Shown piece after piece: positions 51,523 to 59,409 of a stretch of DNA of 64,000 bases (position 1 is the first letter of the stretch; the number at the start of each line of letters is the position of its first letter). Where the stretch lies: the NCBI GenBank assembly GCA_021324795.1, contig JAJPIK010000060.1, forward strand, positions 1 through 64,000, in the 5' to 3' direction. Under the pieces are notes generated by a model that had not been told where the DNA came from, searched no databases, and was given only the letters and a program-made list of their open reading frames with translations. Position numbers and translations under genes: made by a program. The stretch is from Chloroflexota bacterium (GTDB lineage: Bacteria > Chloroflexota > UBA6077 > FW602-bin22 > CADDYW01).

Positions 51523-52727
51523 TAGCTTCCCCCGCTGCGTTCCAGAGTGGCTCGGCCACCAAGCATCACATCGATCAGTTGGCGCTTCTTCTGACTGCGC
51601 TCAACACGGTAGCGACTCGCATTGAGTTGACCCGCTGCGTACCGTTCGTCGAGTTGAGCGATCGCCGCGAGCAATCCCCGCCGCTCGGCGAGCGGATCGG
51701 TCCCGCCCGTGTTCTGGGGACGCAGAGCGAAAAACAAGGCCAAGAGCACGGCGAGCCCGATGACAACGAAGCCACCGATTTGCATCACCTTCGGACTCAA
51801 ACGATTCGTCGGCAGTTCGGGCAAGCCGACGACGTCGACGGTGATCACGTCATTTGCTTTGAGATTGTCAGCGCCAAGAACGCGGTAGTTATTTCCGGCG
51901 AGCTGAGTCGTACCACCGTCGCCGAGACGATCGCTTCGGAATTCGAGACCCGCGTCGGGCGCCAGGAAATGGACTTTCGTGGCGGGATACGGCAGCGCGG
52001 TGTGCAACTCGGCCACGCCAGCGCTGTACCCCATCTTAAAGGTGTAGACGATCTGGTGATCGCCCGGCGTCACCGGCGCGGTATCCACGTAACCATTTTC
52101 GACCGGCAAGAGCGTGCTCGGATTGAGCCCAGCCATCGGCTGGAAATCACTTGCTCCGTCAGGCAGCGGTAAGCGGAGAGTTCGGGGCAAGATACCAGGC
52201 GTTGCCGAACCGGGGTCGCCGCGGTGGTCGCCGACGTACGTGTGGTCGCCAGTGTTGACGATAGTGAACATCGCCAGCACCTGGGCCTGCTCTTGCCGCG
52301 GATCAATCGCGCCCAGCAGCCAGTTGGCGCTATCAATCTTGAGGGCGGCATCGCTGGTCGTCGGCTCGTAGACTTTTAGCTCGACCGGTGGTAGCCCGGC
52401 GTCGGTTGGCTTGGCAACGGTGGCGGTGTAGTTCACGCCAGCGTAGTCGGTCGAGACGACGTAGGTGATGTTCGGATCGATCAATAGGTTGTCGAAAGAG
52501 AAGTGACCGCTCGCATCGACTTTCGCGGTCTGATCGGCGACGAACTGATGTCCCTGGCCAACGCCGGTTAAGGTGACTGAGAGGCCGCTGGCGAGCTTAG
52601 CGCCTTTCGTGCCGTCGACGACGGTGCCATTCAAGGTACCGGTGGCCCCGGCGGCGACCTGGCCGGCGAGTGCGAGCACGGCTAGCAGCGCAGTGAGCAA
52701 AGCGGGAAGTAAATACCGGGGGGTCAT
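51522..52727 (-). CDS. Secreted membrane-anchored protein with regulatory-like beta domain (ccm cluster)
   Basis: A 401-aa protein. A signal sequence (about 1-26) is followed by a beta-sandwich resembling carboxypeptidase regulatory domains (GTLNGTVVDGTKGAKLASGL, then ASGHFSFDNLL). A middle domain of about 200 residues contains conserved Tyr/Asp patches. One transmembrane helix lies near 318-340, and the C-terminal cytoplasmic tail is helical (LLAAIAQLDERYAAGQLNAS, short Arg/Lys-rich end). I do not recognise the full family. Its place between ccmH and ccmA, with ATGA overlaps, indicates a role in cytochrome c maturation or in delivering its substrate. Confidence 0.68.
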   Translation of the reverse strand: MTPRYLLPALLTALLAVLALAGQVAAGATGTLNGTVVDGTKGAKLASGLSVTLTGVGQGHQFVADQTAKVDASGHFSFDNLLIDPNITYVVSTDYAGVNYTATVAKPTDAGLPPVELKVYEPTTSDAALKIDSANWLLGAIDPRQEQAQVLAMFTIVNTGDHTYVGDHRGDPGSATPGILPRTLRLPLPDGASDFQPMAGLNPSTLLPVENGYVDTAPVTPGDHQIVYTFKMGYSAGVAELHTALPYPATKVHFLAPDAGLEFRSDRLGDGGTTQLAGNNYRVLGADNLKANDVITVDVVGLPELPTNRLSPKVMQIGGFVVIGLAVLLALFFALRPQNTGGTDPLAERRGLLAAIAQLDERYAAGQLNASRYRVERSQKKRQLIDVMLGGRATLERSGGS

Positions 52728-53143
52728 CGTCGTGCCGCCACCTTCAAGGCTGCTCCGCAGGCAGCGCAGAATCGGGCATTCGCGGTGAGCGTGGCGCCAC
52801 AGGACGGACAGGTCGTGCTCATCTCACGCAGGTGGCGAACTTCGCGCTCGATCTCGTCGTCGATTTCTTTGACTTCAACGTCGATCGCTTGAAGAACCCG
52901 GGCCGCGTCGTTCTCGAGCTGACGTCGCAATTCTTGATAGTCCTCCGGAGGCACTTTCCCCACCCGGTAATCGAACTCGAGTTCGCGCAACTCACTGTAG
53001 AGTCGATCTCGACGCAAAAGTAACTCTTCGGTTTCGCCGGTGTTGGCCGCGACCGCCGAGCGTCGTGTCTGAAGGAGCGGATAGGCGATCAATACGATAA
53101 CGATCCCCAGCAGAAGTACTGTCTCCAAATAAAGGAGGATCAT
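52724..53143 (-). CDS. Membrane-anchored coiled-coil protein with zinc ribbon (CcmI-like N-terminus)
   Basis: A 139-aa protein. One N-terminal transmembrane helix (about 2-23) leads into a charged coiled coil of about 70 residues, with LRELEFDYRVGKVPPEDYQE typical of the CcmI/CycH N-terminal segment. It ends in a zinc ribbon, CPSCG and CAACG (about 112-131). The TPR domain of full CcmI is absent. It probably helps present apocytochrome or organises the Ccm complex. It overlaps both neighbours by 4 bp. Confidence 0.72.
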   Translation of the reverse strand: MILLYLETVLLLGIVIVLIAYPLLQTRRSAVAANTGETEELLLRRDRLYSELRELEFDYRVGKVPPEDYQELRRQLENDAARVLQAIDVEVKEIDDEIEREVRHLREMSTTCPSCGATLTANARFCAACGAALKVAARR

Positions 53144-53634
53144 GCTAACTCCTCCGGAGTGCCGAGATCCTTCCGAACCCGCTCGCGGTAGCGCTCGAGC
53201 GCTGGATCCTCGACGGCGAGACGGCGCTCAATCGCCCGCTGGCGGCGGAGACTGTGGCGGAGAAACGTCACCACGATGATCGCGCCCAGCGCGACGGCCA
53301 AGAGTGGCAGATACCAGGCGGCGAGACTGAAGCCCTGCTGGGGGGGCGTGAGCAGAACGCCGTTGCCGTAGCGGTCGACAAAGTATTGGACGACCTGGTC
53401 CGGCGTCTCCCCCTCGCTCAGTTTCTGGTGAATCACGCCGCGCATCTGCTGGCAGATCTCGTTGTCGCAAACGTTCAAGGGTAGATCGGTACAGATCGGG
53501 CAGCCAAGCTGTTTCTCGACCTGCAGCTCTTTCGCCGCGAGCGAGTCGTCGGCGAAAGCTGGACCGGCGAGCGCGAGGAAAGCGAGCATGCCGGCGACGA
53601 TGCTCAAAAAGTAGAGCGTACTACGCCGTCTCAA
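53140..53634 (-). CDS. ccmH: Cytochrome c maturation thiol-redox protein CcmH (CycL type)
   Basis: A 164-aa protein with an N-terminal signal/anchor helix, the redox motif LGCPIC followed by CDNEICQQMR (about 45-65), and a second transmembrane helix near 105-125. In CcmH the CxxC pair keeps apocytochrome thiols reduced for haem attachment; the usual motif is LRCxxC, here LGCPIC. The TTG at 53634 is chosen because AAGGAG lies 6 nt upstream inside ccmF; the open frame reaches 53688. It overlaps ccmF by 14 bp. Confidence 0.88.
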   Translation of the reverse strand: MRRRSTLYFLSIVAGMLAFLALAGPAFADDSLAAKELQVEKQLGCPICTDLPLNVCDNEICQQMRGVIHQKLSEGETPDQVVQYFVDRYGNGVLLTPPQQGFSLAAWYLPLLAVALGAIIVVTFLRHSLRRQRAIERRLAVEDPALERYRERVRKDLGTPEELA

Positions 53635-55612
53635 CGCGCGCTCCTTCCAGGCCCGGACGTAGCGCCAAGGCACGGGCTGGCTCGGCATCGGGCCAGAGAG
53701 TAATCAGTCCTCCAAACAAGAAGACCAAACCACCGATCCAGAGCCACATGACCATCGGATTCACGAAGACGAAGAAACTCGCGCTGCCGTCGGTTTGCCA
53801 GCCAGCCAGGACGACGTAGAGGTCATCGAGCGGCGTGCTTTGCAAAGCCACTTTGGTGTTCGGCTCGGTCTCGAAGTGGATGTGGAACTGCTTCGCCGGG
53901 TAGATCGTCCCGGCTGACTGACCATCGCGCTGAACGGCCAGGTCAGCCCAAACGCGGCGATAGCCGGGATAGGCTGCTTCTTGAAGCTGGCCCATCGTCA
54001 GCGTGTAGCGGCCGATTTGCATGGATTCGCCAGGCTTGAGCGACGTATTCGCCTCGAGCTGGTAGAATTGCGAGCCGACAATCGCGACCGCCATCAGGAC
54101 TATGCCCAGATGAACGACATAGCCGCCGTAGCGACGACGATTCGAGGCGAGCAAGCTGATCAGCGCGACGAACAGGTTCTGACCGTGGCGCATCCGAACT
54201 CGAGTGCCCCAAACAAATTCCTGCAAGGTCGTCGCGGTGACGAAAACACAGAGAAACAAGGCGACATCGGCGGGCGGTTGCTGGATGCCCATGGAGATCA
54301 GCACGGCCGTGACAATGAGCGCGATCGCCACCGGGATGGCAAAGTTGCGCCGGAGCGTGGTGGTCGACGCCTTGCGCCAGGGTAAGAGCGGACCAATCCC
54401 CATCAGGGCAATTAAAACTAGGAAAAGAGGTCCGTCGACCCGCTGAAAAAAGGGCGGACCGACGGTGAGCTTCACCCCCTGGAGCGCTTCGGTGACCAGG
54501 GGGAAAATTGACCCCCAAAACGTCGCGAAGACGATGCCCAGGAAAACGAGATTATTCAGTAGAAAGCTCGACTCGCGCGAGAAAGCAGACTCGAACTCGT
54601 GCTCGCCGCGTAACTCAGGCATGCGGTAGAAGAGCCAGCCGAGTGAGAAGACGATCGAGAGTGCGAGGAACGAGAAGAAGTAGGGGCCGAGCGACGACTC
54701 GGCAAACGAGTGGACTGATGAAAGAACGCCGCTGCGGACGATAAACGTGCCAAAGATCGAGAGATTGAAAGTGATAATCAGCAGGGCCAGGTTCCAAACC
54801 TTGAGCATACCCCGTCGCTCCTGGACCATCACCGAATGGAGGTAGGCAGTGCCAGTGAGCCATGGCATGAGCGCCGCGTTCTCAACCGGATCCCAGCCCC
54901 AGTAGCCACCCCAGCCGAGCACGTGATAGGCCCACCACATCCCGAGCAGGTTCCCACAGCCCAGAATAGTCCAGGCGAAGAGCGCGTACTTGCGAGTGCT
55001 CCGAATCCACTCGGTATCCAACCGGCCGGTGATCAGCGCACTCATCGCGAATGCGAAGGGTACTGACCAGCTCATGTAGCCGGCCAGGAGAACCGGTGGA
55101 TGGATCAGCATCCCCGGGTCTTCGAGCAGCGGGTTGAGGCCGAGGCCATCCGGCGCGGTGAACGGCAGACGAACGAACGGATTGCTGACGAAATTAAGCA
55201 TCAACAGGAAGAACGTTTCGACACCGAGTAGAATTGACGTAACATAGGGCATCAGCCCCAGGTTCTTGCGCCGGTTCTGGAGCACGACAACTGCGGTAAA
55301 GATTGAAAGCGTCGTCGCCCAATAGAGTAACGAGCCTTCCTGGCCGCTATAGAACGAGGCGACCGTTAGCGGCAGGCTCATCTCACGGCTGGAGTGCTCG
55401 GCGACGTACTGGACTGAGTAATCGTGAACGACGAGCGAATAGATCAGGACGGAGGCGGCGACGAGCATCGAGAGTGTCACCGCGAGACTCGCGTTACGGC
55501 CGCTACGGAGAAGGGGAATATTGCTCCGAGTAACGCCGAGGACGTTGGCCAGGATGCCGTAGAGCGCGGCGGCCAGGGCAATCAGAAGCGCGATAGTGCC
55601 GAGGTCTGCCAT
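53621..55612 (-). CDS. ccmF: Cytochrome c haem lyase subunit CcmF
   Basis: A 663-aa membrane protein with about 14-15 helices. The WWD-type haem-binding motif is WGGYWGWDPVENAALMPWLT (about 235-254). Conserved histidines appear in LIHPPVLLAGYM and TAYLHSVMVQERRG, and YNVLGVTRSN-like N-terminal features are seen. CcmF takes haem from CcmE and ligates it to apocytochrome c. It follows ccmE after a 209-bp gap that contains a repeat, and its stop overlaps ccmH. Confidence 0.95.
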   Translation of the reverse strand: MADLGTIALLIALAAALYGILANVLGVTRSNIPLLRSGRNASLAVTLSMLVAASVLIYSLVVHDYSVQYVAEHSSREMSLPLTVASFYSGQEGSLLYWATTLSIFTAVVVLQNRRKNLGLMPYVTSILLGVETFFLLMLNFVSNPFVRLPFTAPDGLGLNPLLEDPGMLIHPPVLLAGYMSWSVPFAFAMSALITGRLDTEWIRSTRKYALFAWTILGCGNLLGMWWAYHVLGWGGYWGWDPVENAALMPWLTGTAYLHSVMVQERRGMLKVWNLALLIITFNLSIFGTFIVRSGVLSSVHSFAESSLGPYFFSFLALSIVFSLGWLFYRMPELRGEHEFESAFSRESSFLLNNLVFLGIVFATFWGSIFPLVTEALQGVKLTVGPPFFQRVDGPLFLVLIALMGIGPLLPWRKASTTTLRRNFAIPVAIALIVTAVLISMGIQQPPADVALFLCVFVTATTLQEFVWGTRVRMRHGQNLFVALISLLASNRRRYGGYVVHLGIVLMAVAIVGSQFYQLEANTSLKPGESMQIGRYTLTMGQLQEAAYPGYRRVWADLAVQRDGQSAGTIYPAKQFHIHFETEPNTKVALQSTPLDDLYVVLAGWQTDGSASFFVFVNPMVMWLWIGGLVFLFGGLITLWPDAEPARALALRPGLEGARVETA

Positions 55613-55675
55613 GAGTTAATATCCCGCCGGGACGAACGAGTGAGGTTGTAATTCCCCCCTAGTGTTTTGTGGTGG

Positions 55676-55775
55676 ATCCGCCAAATCTATCGAACCGATC
55701 ACTCCGAGCCGCGGCGAAAAATCTCCCCAGAGCGTCCATGGGGATTCCTCGCTAGCCGCGCTTGGAATGACACTT
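55676..55775. repeat. Dispersed palindromic repeat with GGATTCCTCGCT/GGAATGACA
   Basis: The phrase GGGATTCCTCGCTAGCCGCG followed by CTTGGAATGACA is the same family as at 56979-57002 and the MITE-like element at 6720-6847. An inverted, degenerate copy (TCACTCCGAGCCGCGGCGAA) precedes it. It fills the non-coding gap between ccmE and ccmF. Confidence 0.55.
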
Positions 55776-55821
55776 AGCAAAAGCCCATTGAATTTGGCAG
55801 ATACACCACTTCGCCGCTTCA

Positions 55822-56286
55822 TTATTGGACCGCGACCGGAGTTGGAACTGCTGCGGTGAACTTGGACGGGCACTTGGCGAGCAAGGTGGTTGCCTCGAAG
55901 ACACCACGCGACGTATAGTGCCCTTCGACCACGACCTGAATGCCCGGGCCAAAAATGTCCGGCAGCATGCCCGCGTAAACGACCGGCATACTGCCGCCGT
56001 CGTCGGCGATCGTGAAGCTCACCATCGAGTCATTTGCTGAGCGCTGGATCGAGTTAGCCTGAACGATGCCCGCCACGCGCACCGCTCCGGCGCTCGGCCC
56101 CTTCGCCTTCAGCTCGCTCACTGTGAGATAATAGACACTGGTGCTCTGGAAGCCGGTATAGATCAGATAGCCGATCGCTGCTACCACGATCATCGCGGCA
56201 ATCATGACCCGAGTTGCCTTCGTTCGGCTCGAAGGGGGTACCTCGAAACGGCGAGGCGTACCGAGGGCGACGGCACTTTCGCTCAT
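55822..56286 (-). CDS. ccmE: Cytochrome c maturation haem chaperone CcmE, cysteine type
   Basis: A 154-aa membrane-anchored haem chaperone. An N-terminal helix (about 27-47) is followed by the OB-like beta barrel, with RVAGIVQANSIQR and VVYAGMLPDIFGPGIQVVVE typical of CcmE. The haem-ligand position reads LLAKCPSKF: cysteine replaces the usual histidine, as in the CxxxY-type CcmE of some sulfate reducers and archaea, and the tyrosine is phenylalanine. The barrel is otherwise complete. It overlaps the ccmG stop by 4 bp. Confidence 0.9.
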   Translation of the reverse strand: MSESAVALGTPRRFEVPPSSRTKATRVMIAAMIVVAAIGYLIYTGFQSTSVYYLTVSELKAKGPSAGAVRVAGIVQANSIQRSANDSMVSFTIADDGGSMPVVYAGMLPDIFGPGIQVVVEGHYTSRGVFEATTLLAKCPSKFTAAVPTPVAVQ

Positions 56287-56849
56287 CGTAGCAGCTCCTG
56301 GAGGGTAGCAGTAAGCCCGTTGGGATCAATCGGTCCGACAATCTTTTGGGCGATGGTCCCCTGGCGGTTGACCACGTACGTTTCGGGCATGCCTACCACC
56401 CCATAGTCGATATACACCGCGCCCGTTGGGTCGGCCGCCACCGGATAGGTGACGCCGTATTGCTGGACGAACGCCAGCGCGTCGTGTTGATTGTCCTGGA
56501 TGTCGATTCCAAGGAAGGTGACGTCCTGACCTTGGAAGCGCTGTGCCACCGTTTCCAGATCGGACTGCTCGTCCTTGCAGGGCTCGCACCAGGAAGCCCA
56601 GAAGTTTACGACGACAACCTTGCCTCGGTAATCGGCCAGGTGAACTTGCTTGCCATCGAACGTCGTGAGCTTGAAGTCCGGCGCGACAGTATTGGGTTTC
56701 GGCATGATTCCGGCGGTCAAGCGCTGGGTACTGAGGCCATAAACAAACAACGCCAGGAGGGCGATCACCGCTAGCCACGCCACTAGCGGGACAACGCTCA
56801 ATCGGGCGTGCGCTTTCGGCTGACTTTCCGTGACGCCAACGTCCGCCAC
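56283..56849 (-). CDS. ccmG: Thiol:disulfide interchange protein CcmG/ResA-like
   Basis: A thioredoxin-fold protein anchored by one N-terminal helix (LVAWLAVIALLALFVYGL). The redox site is WASWCEPCKDEQ (about 85-96) and the cis-proline region lies in GMPETYVVN. It reduces apocytochrome or CcmH disulfides outside the membrane. The GTG at 56849 is chosen because a promoter at 56886-56914 would begin transcription near 56879, downstream of the earliest GTG at 56882; an AAGG lies about 11 nt upstream. First gene of the ccm set. Confidence 0.88.
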   Translation of the reverse strand: MADVGVTESQPKAHARLSVVPLVAWLAVIALLALFVYGLSTQRLTAGIMPKPNTVAPDFKLTTFDGKQVHLADYRGKVVVVNFWASWCEPCKDEQSDLETVAQRFQGQDVTFLGIDIQDNQHDALAFVQQYGVTYPVAADPTGAVYIDYGVVGMPETYVVNRQGTIAQKIVGPIDPNGLTATLQELLR

Positions 56850-56885
56850 TGTAGGTACGACCTTATCTCGGACAATCACCACTGA

Positions 56886-56914
56886 TCGTAGTGGAGGAAA
56901 TTGCGTTTGTCAAC
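56886..56914 (-). promoter_or_regulatory. Predicted promoter for ccmG-ccmE
   Basis: On the minus strand TTGACA (56914-56909) and TACGAT (56891-56886) are separated by 17 bp. The -35 box overlaps that of the divergent promoter at 56907-56935. Confidence 0.6.
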
Positions 56915-56935
56915 TTTGGGCGGTCTGGGTAGACT
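56907..56935 (+). promoter_or_regulatory. Predicted promoter for the large glycosyltransferase gene
   Basis: TTGTCA (56907-56912) and TAGACT (56930-56935) are separated by 17 bp. It is back to back with the ccmG promoter. Confidence 0.5.
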
Positions 56936-56978
56936 GGAGATAGCTCTCCCGGTAGTCCCCCGTGGACGTCCTGAGGAA

Positions 56979-57002
56979 GATTCCTCGCTATGGCTGGAAT
57001 GA
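56979..57002. repeat. Dispersed repeat with ATTCCTCGCT/GGAATGACA
   Basis: The stretch starting GAAGATTCCTCGCT and ending GGAATGACA is related to 55741-55772 and to the MITE-like element. It lies in the leader of the glycosyltransferase gene, so the in-frame extension to 56962 is repeat sequence, not protein. Confidence 0.5.
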
Positions 57003-57048
57003 CAGGTTCGAGGGGCTTGATGGATGCCTCACTCAAGGAACCTTTACC

Positions 57049-59334
57049 TTGCGTGAATCAGGGAGTAACAAGATAAAACCTACCCCGCTTATTGCTAACG
57101 TCCCCATTATCCTTGGCTTCGTCGCGGTTAGCGTCGCCTTTAGCGTCGCCACGCCACTGCTCGAAGCGCCAGACGAGACCTCTCACCTCGACATGGTACA
57201 CTACCTTTACCAGCACCGCGCGCTGCCGATCCAGCGGCCAGGGGACTTTCCAGCCGGCCAGGAAGGCAGCGAGCCACCCCTCTATTATGCGCTCGGAGCG
57301 GTCCTCTTCAGCGTGTCGCCCCAGCCGACGATCGTCCTCGACAATCAACGTAACCAGAATCCGAACGTGAATTTTCATCGGGCGGCCGAGCCCCGTGACA
57401 ATCGCAATCTCTACGCCCATACCCTCCAGGAGCAGTTCCCCTATCGGGGGGATGTCCTCGGAGCGCACCTGGTCCGGTTGCTGGGCGTCGTTCTGGGCAT
57501 TTTCACTGTCCTCCTCACCTTTCTGAGCGCTCGCGAGCTATTCCCGGACCATCGTTTCTTGGCACCGCTGGCCACGGCACTGGTCGCTTTCAATCCACAA
57601 TTCGCCTTTCTCTCTGGCGTGGTGAACGACGACGATGGGATCGCCTGCGCTGCAACGCTGGTGCTCTGGCTCTTGCTACGCAGGATTCGTCGTGGGGGCT
57701 CACCCCGGTTAGCGCTGGCGCTAGGAGTGGCCTTGGGCTGCGCGGTGTTGATGAAAGTAAGCGGCATCCTGCTGTTGCCGTTGGCAGGGCTAGCGCTGGT
57801 GGGCGAAGCAGAGATGCGCGCGCGCCGATTTGCTCCCCAGGCGGTGCTCGTGGCCGTGCCTTTCCTCATCGTCACCGGTTGGTGGCTGGTGCGCAATCAG
57901 ATCCTCTATGGCGATCCCCTGGGGTGGTCGATGATGCTCGCGGCGAACTGGCAGATGATTCGGCCAAGCCCGCTGAGCATTCCGGAGGCTCTTGCTATAC
58001 TCTGGCGTGCGCGCGGTACGTATTGGGGAATGTTTGGCTGGACAAACGTTGCCTTTCCGGATCTGGTTTACCGGTTGATCGACGTGGGCACTGGCATCGC
58101 ACTGGTAGGTCTAGTAATCGGCCTAGGTCGGACTATGCTCGGCGAGGCAAGTGGACGGCGTCGATTTGCGCTGGTACTTCTCGTCATCTGGCCATTACTC
58201 ATCTTTGCCAGTCTGGTTCATTGGCTGCAGATCAACCGCGCGGCCGACCAGTGGCGTCTGCTCTTTCCAGCCGTAGCTCCGATTGCCATCCTCTTAGCGC
58301 TCGGAATCGAAGAGATCATCCAGGCGCCGTCGCGCCTCTGGCGCAAGGGCCCTCCCCGTTCTCGTTGGCCAGCGGCACTCGCGATTGGATTGCTCCTCAC
58401 CGCGCTCGGGATAGCCGGAAACTTTTTCGTGCTCCGCGACGTTATTATTGCAACCTATGCTCCGGTGTTTGAGCAGCCCTCGGCGGTTGCCGCGCCGATC
58501 TACCGCTTTGGCGACGCCGTCGAGTTGCTTGGTGCGCACCTGATTTCGAACCGGATCGGGCCTGGCGAGTCGCTCGATCTCGACCTCAACTGGCGGACCC
58601 AATCGCTCTTACAAAAGAACTGGTCAGTGTCGGTGACTCTCGTCGGGCCGGACGGGAAAGTCCTGGCGAGTGCGCGGGGATGGCCACAGGGAGGAAGGGC
58701 TCCGACGAGTGCTTGGCCACCGGGCGACATCGTTCCCGAGCATTATCGTCTGACGCCCAACTGGTCCGGAGTGATTCCGGAACAGGCCACGGTCTGGCTT
58801 GGCGTCTACGATGGGACAGTGCCCGGAGGACCGAGCTTGCCAGTGATCGACGCGAAAGGCCAATCTATCGGCACGGGCGTCTCATTGGGAACCATCATTC
58901 TGCGACCAACGACGCTGATAACCGAACGGCCGAGCCAGCCACTCCGGGTGCAATTCACTGAAGGAATCCAGCTCGTTGGTTACGATCTGGCAGAGAATTC
59001 GGCAACCGTCTTAGTTACCCTTTTCTGGCGTGCGGCGGCGCAACCGTCTCAGTCGTATACCGTCTTTGTCCATCTTACTGATGCGCGTGGCAAAGTTGTT
59101 GCTCAGCAGGATGGCCTCCCGCTTGACGGCGCTTCCCCCACGGTGATCTGGGAAGCAGGCGATCTCATTCCGGACCGGCATCGTGTCATGCTTAAAGACG
59201 TGCCGCCCGGTATCTACCAGGTTTGGGTCGGGCTCTATCGTCATGAGACCGGCCAGCGGTTGACAATTTTGTCGTCGGGCGGGCGGACGGTGGACCAGAA
59301 CGCGGTGAATTTGTCGACGACGCTGGTGCGCTAA
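57049..59334 (+). CDS. Large polytopic membrane glycosyltransferase-like protein (DUF2142/GT-C type)
   Basis: A 761-aa protein. The first outer loop carries EAPDETSHLDMVHYLYQHR, the Asp/Glu motif of GT-C transferases. About 10 to 12 helices occupy residues 10-475, and GVVNDDDGIACAATL matches the DUF2142 pattern. The last 270 residues form two soluble beta domains (FGDAVELLGAHLIS... and FTEGIQLVGYDLAENSATVL) common in Chloroflexota relatives. The TTG at 57049 is chosen because AAGGAA lies 8 nt upstream; the frame reaches 56962 but that part is repeat sequence. It likely transfers a lipid-linked sugar outside the membrane. Confidence 0.72.
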   Translation: MRESGSNKIKPTPLIANVPIILGFVAVSVAFSVATPLLEAPDETSHLDMVHYLYQHRALPIQRPGDFPAGQEGSEPPLYYALGAVLFSVSPQPTIVLDNQRNQNPNVNFHRAAEPRDNRNLYAHTLQEQFPYRGDVLGAHLVRLLGVVLGIFTVLLTFLSARELFPDHRFLAPLATALVAFNPQFAFLSGVVNDDDGIACAATLVLWLLLRRIRRGGSPRLALALGVALGCAVLMKVSGILLLPLAGLALVGEAEMRARRFAPQAVLVAVPFLIVTGWWLVRNQILYGDPLGWSMMLAANWQMIRPSPLSIPEALAILWRARGTYWGMFGWTNVAFPDLVYRLIDVGTGIALVGLVIGLGRTMLGEASGRRRFALVLLVIWPLLIFASLVHWLQINRAADQWRLLFPAVAPIAILLALGIEEIIQAPSRLWRKGPPRSRWPAALAIGLLLTALGIAGNFFVLRDVIIATYAPVFEQPSAVAAPIYRFGDAVELLGAHLISNRIGPGESLDLDLNWRTQSLLQKNWSVSVTLVGPDGKVLASARGWPQGGRAPTSAWPPGDIVPEHYRLTPNWSGVIPEQATVWLGVYDGTVPGGPSLPVIDAKGQSIGTGVSLGTIILRPTTLITERPSQPLRVQFTEGIQLVGYDLAENSATVLVTLFWRAAAQPSQSYTVFVHLTDARGKVVAQQDGLPLDGASPTVIWEAGDLIPDRHRVMLKDVPPGIYQVWVGLYRHETGQRLTILSSGGRTVDQNAVNLSTTLVR

Positions 59335-59409
59335 AGGAGGAAAGGGAGTACCGGGGCTGAGATGGATCGGATCCCTCCTCGGCGCGGTCGGTTCGCGCTG
59401 TTGCGACGC

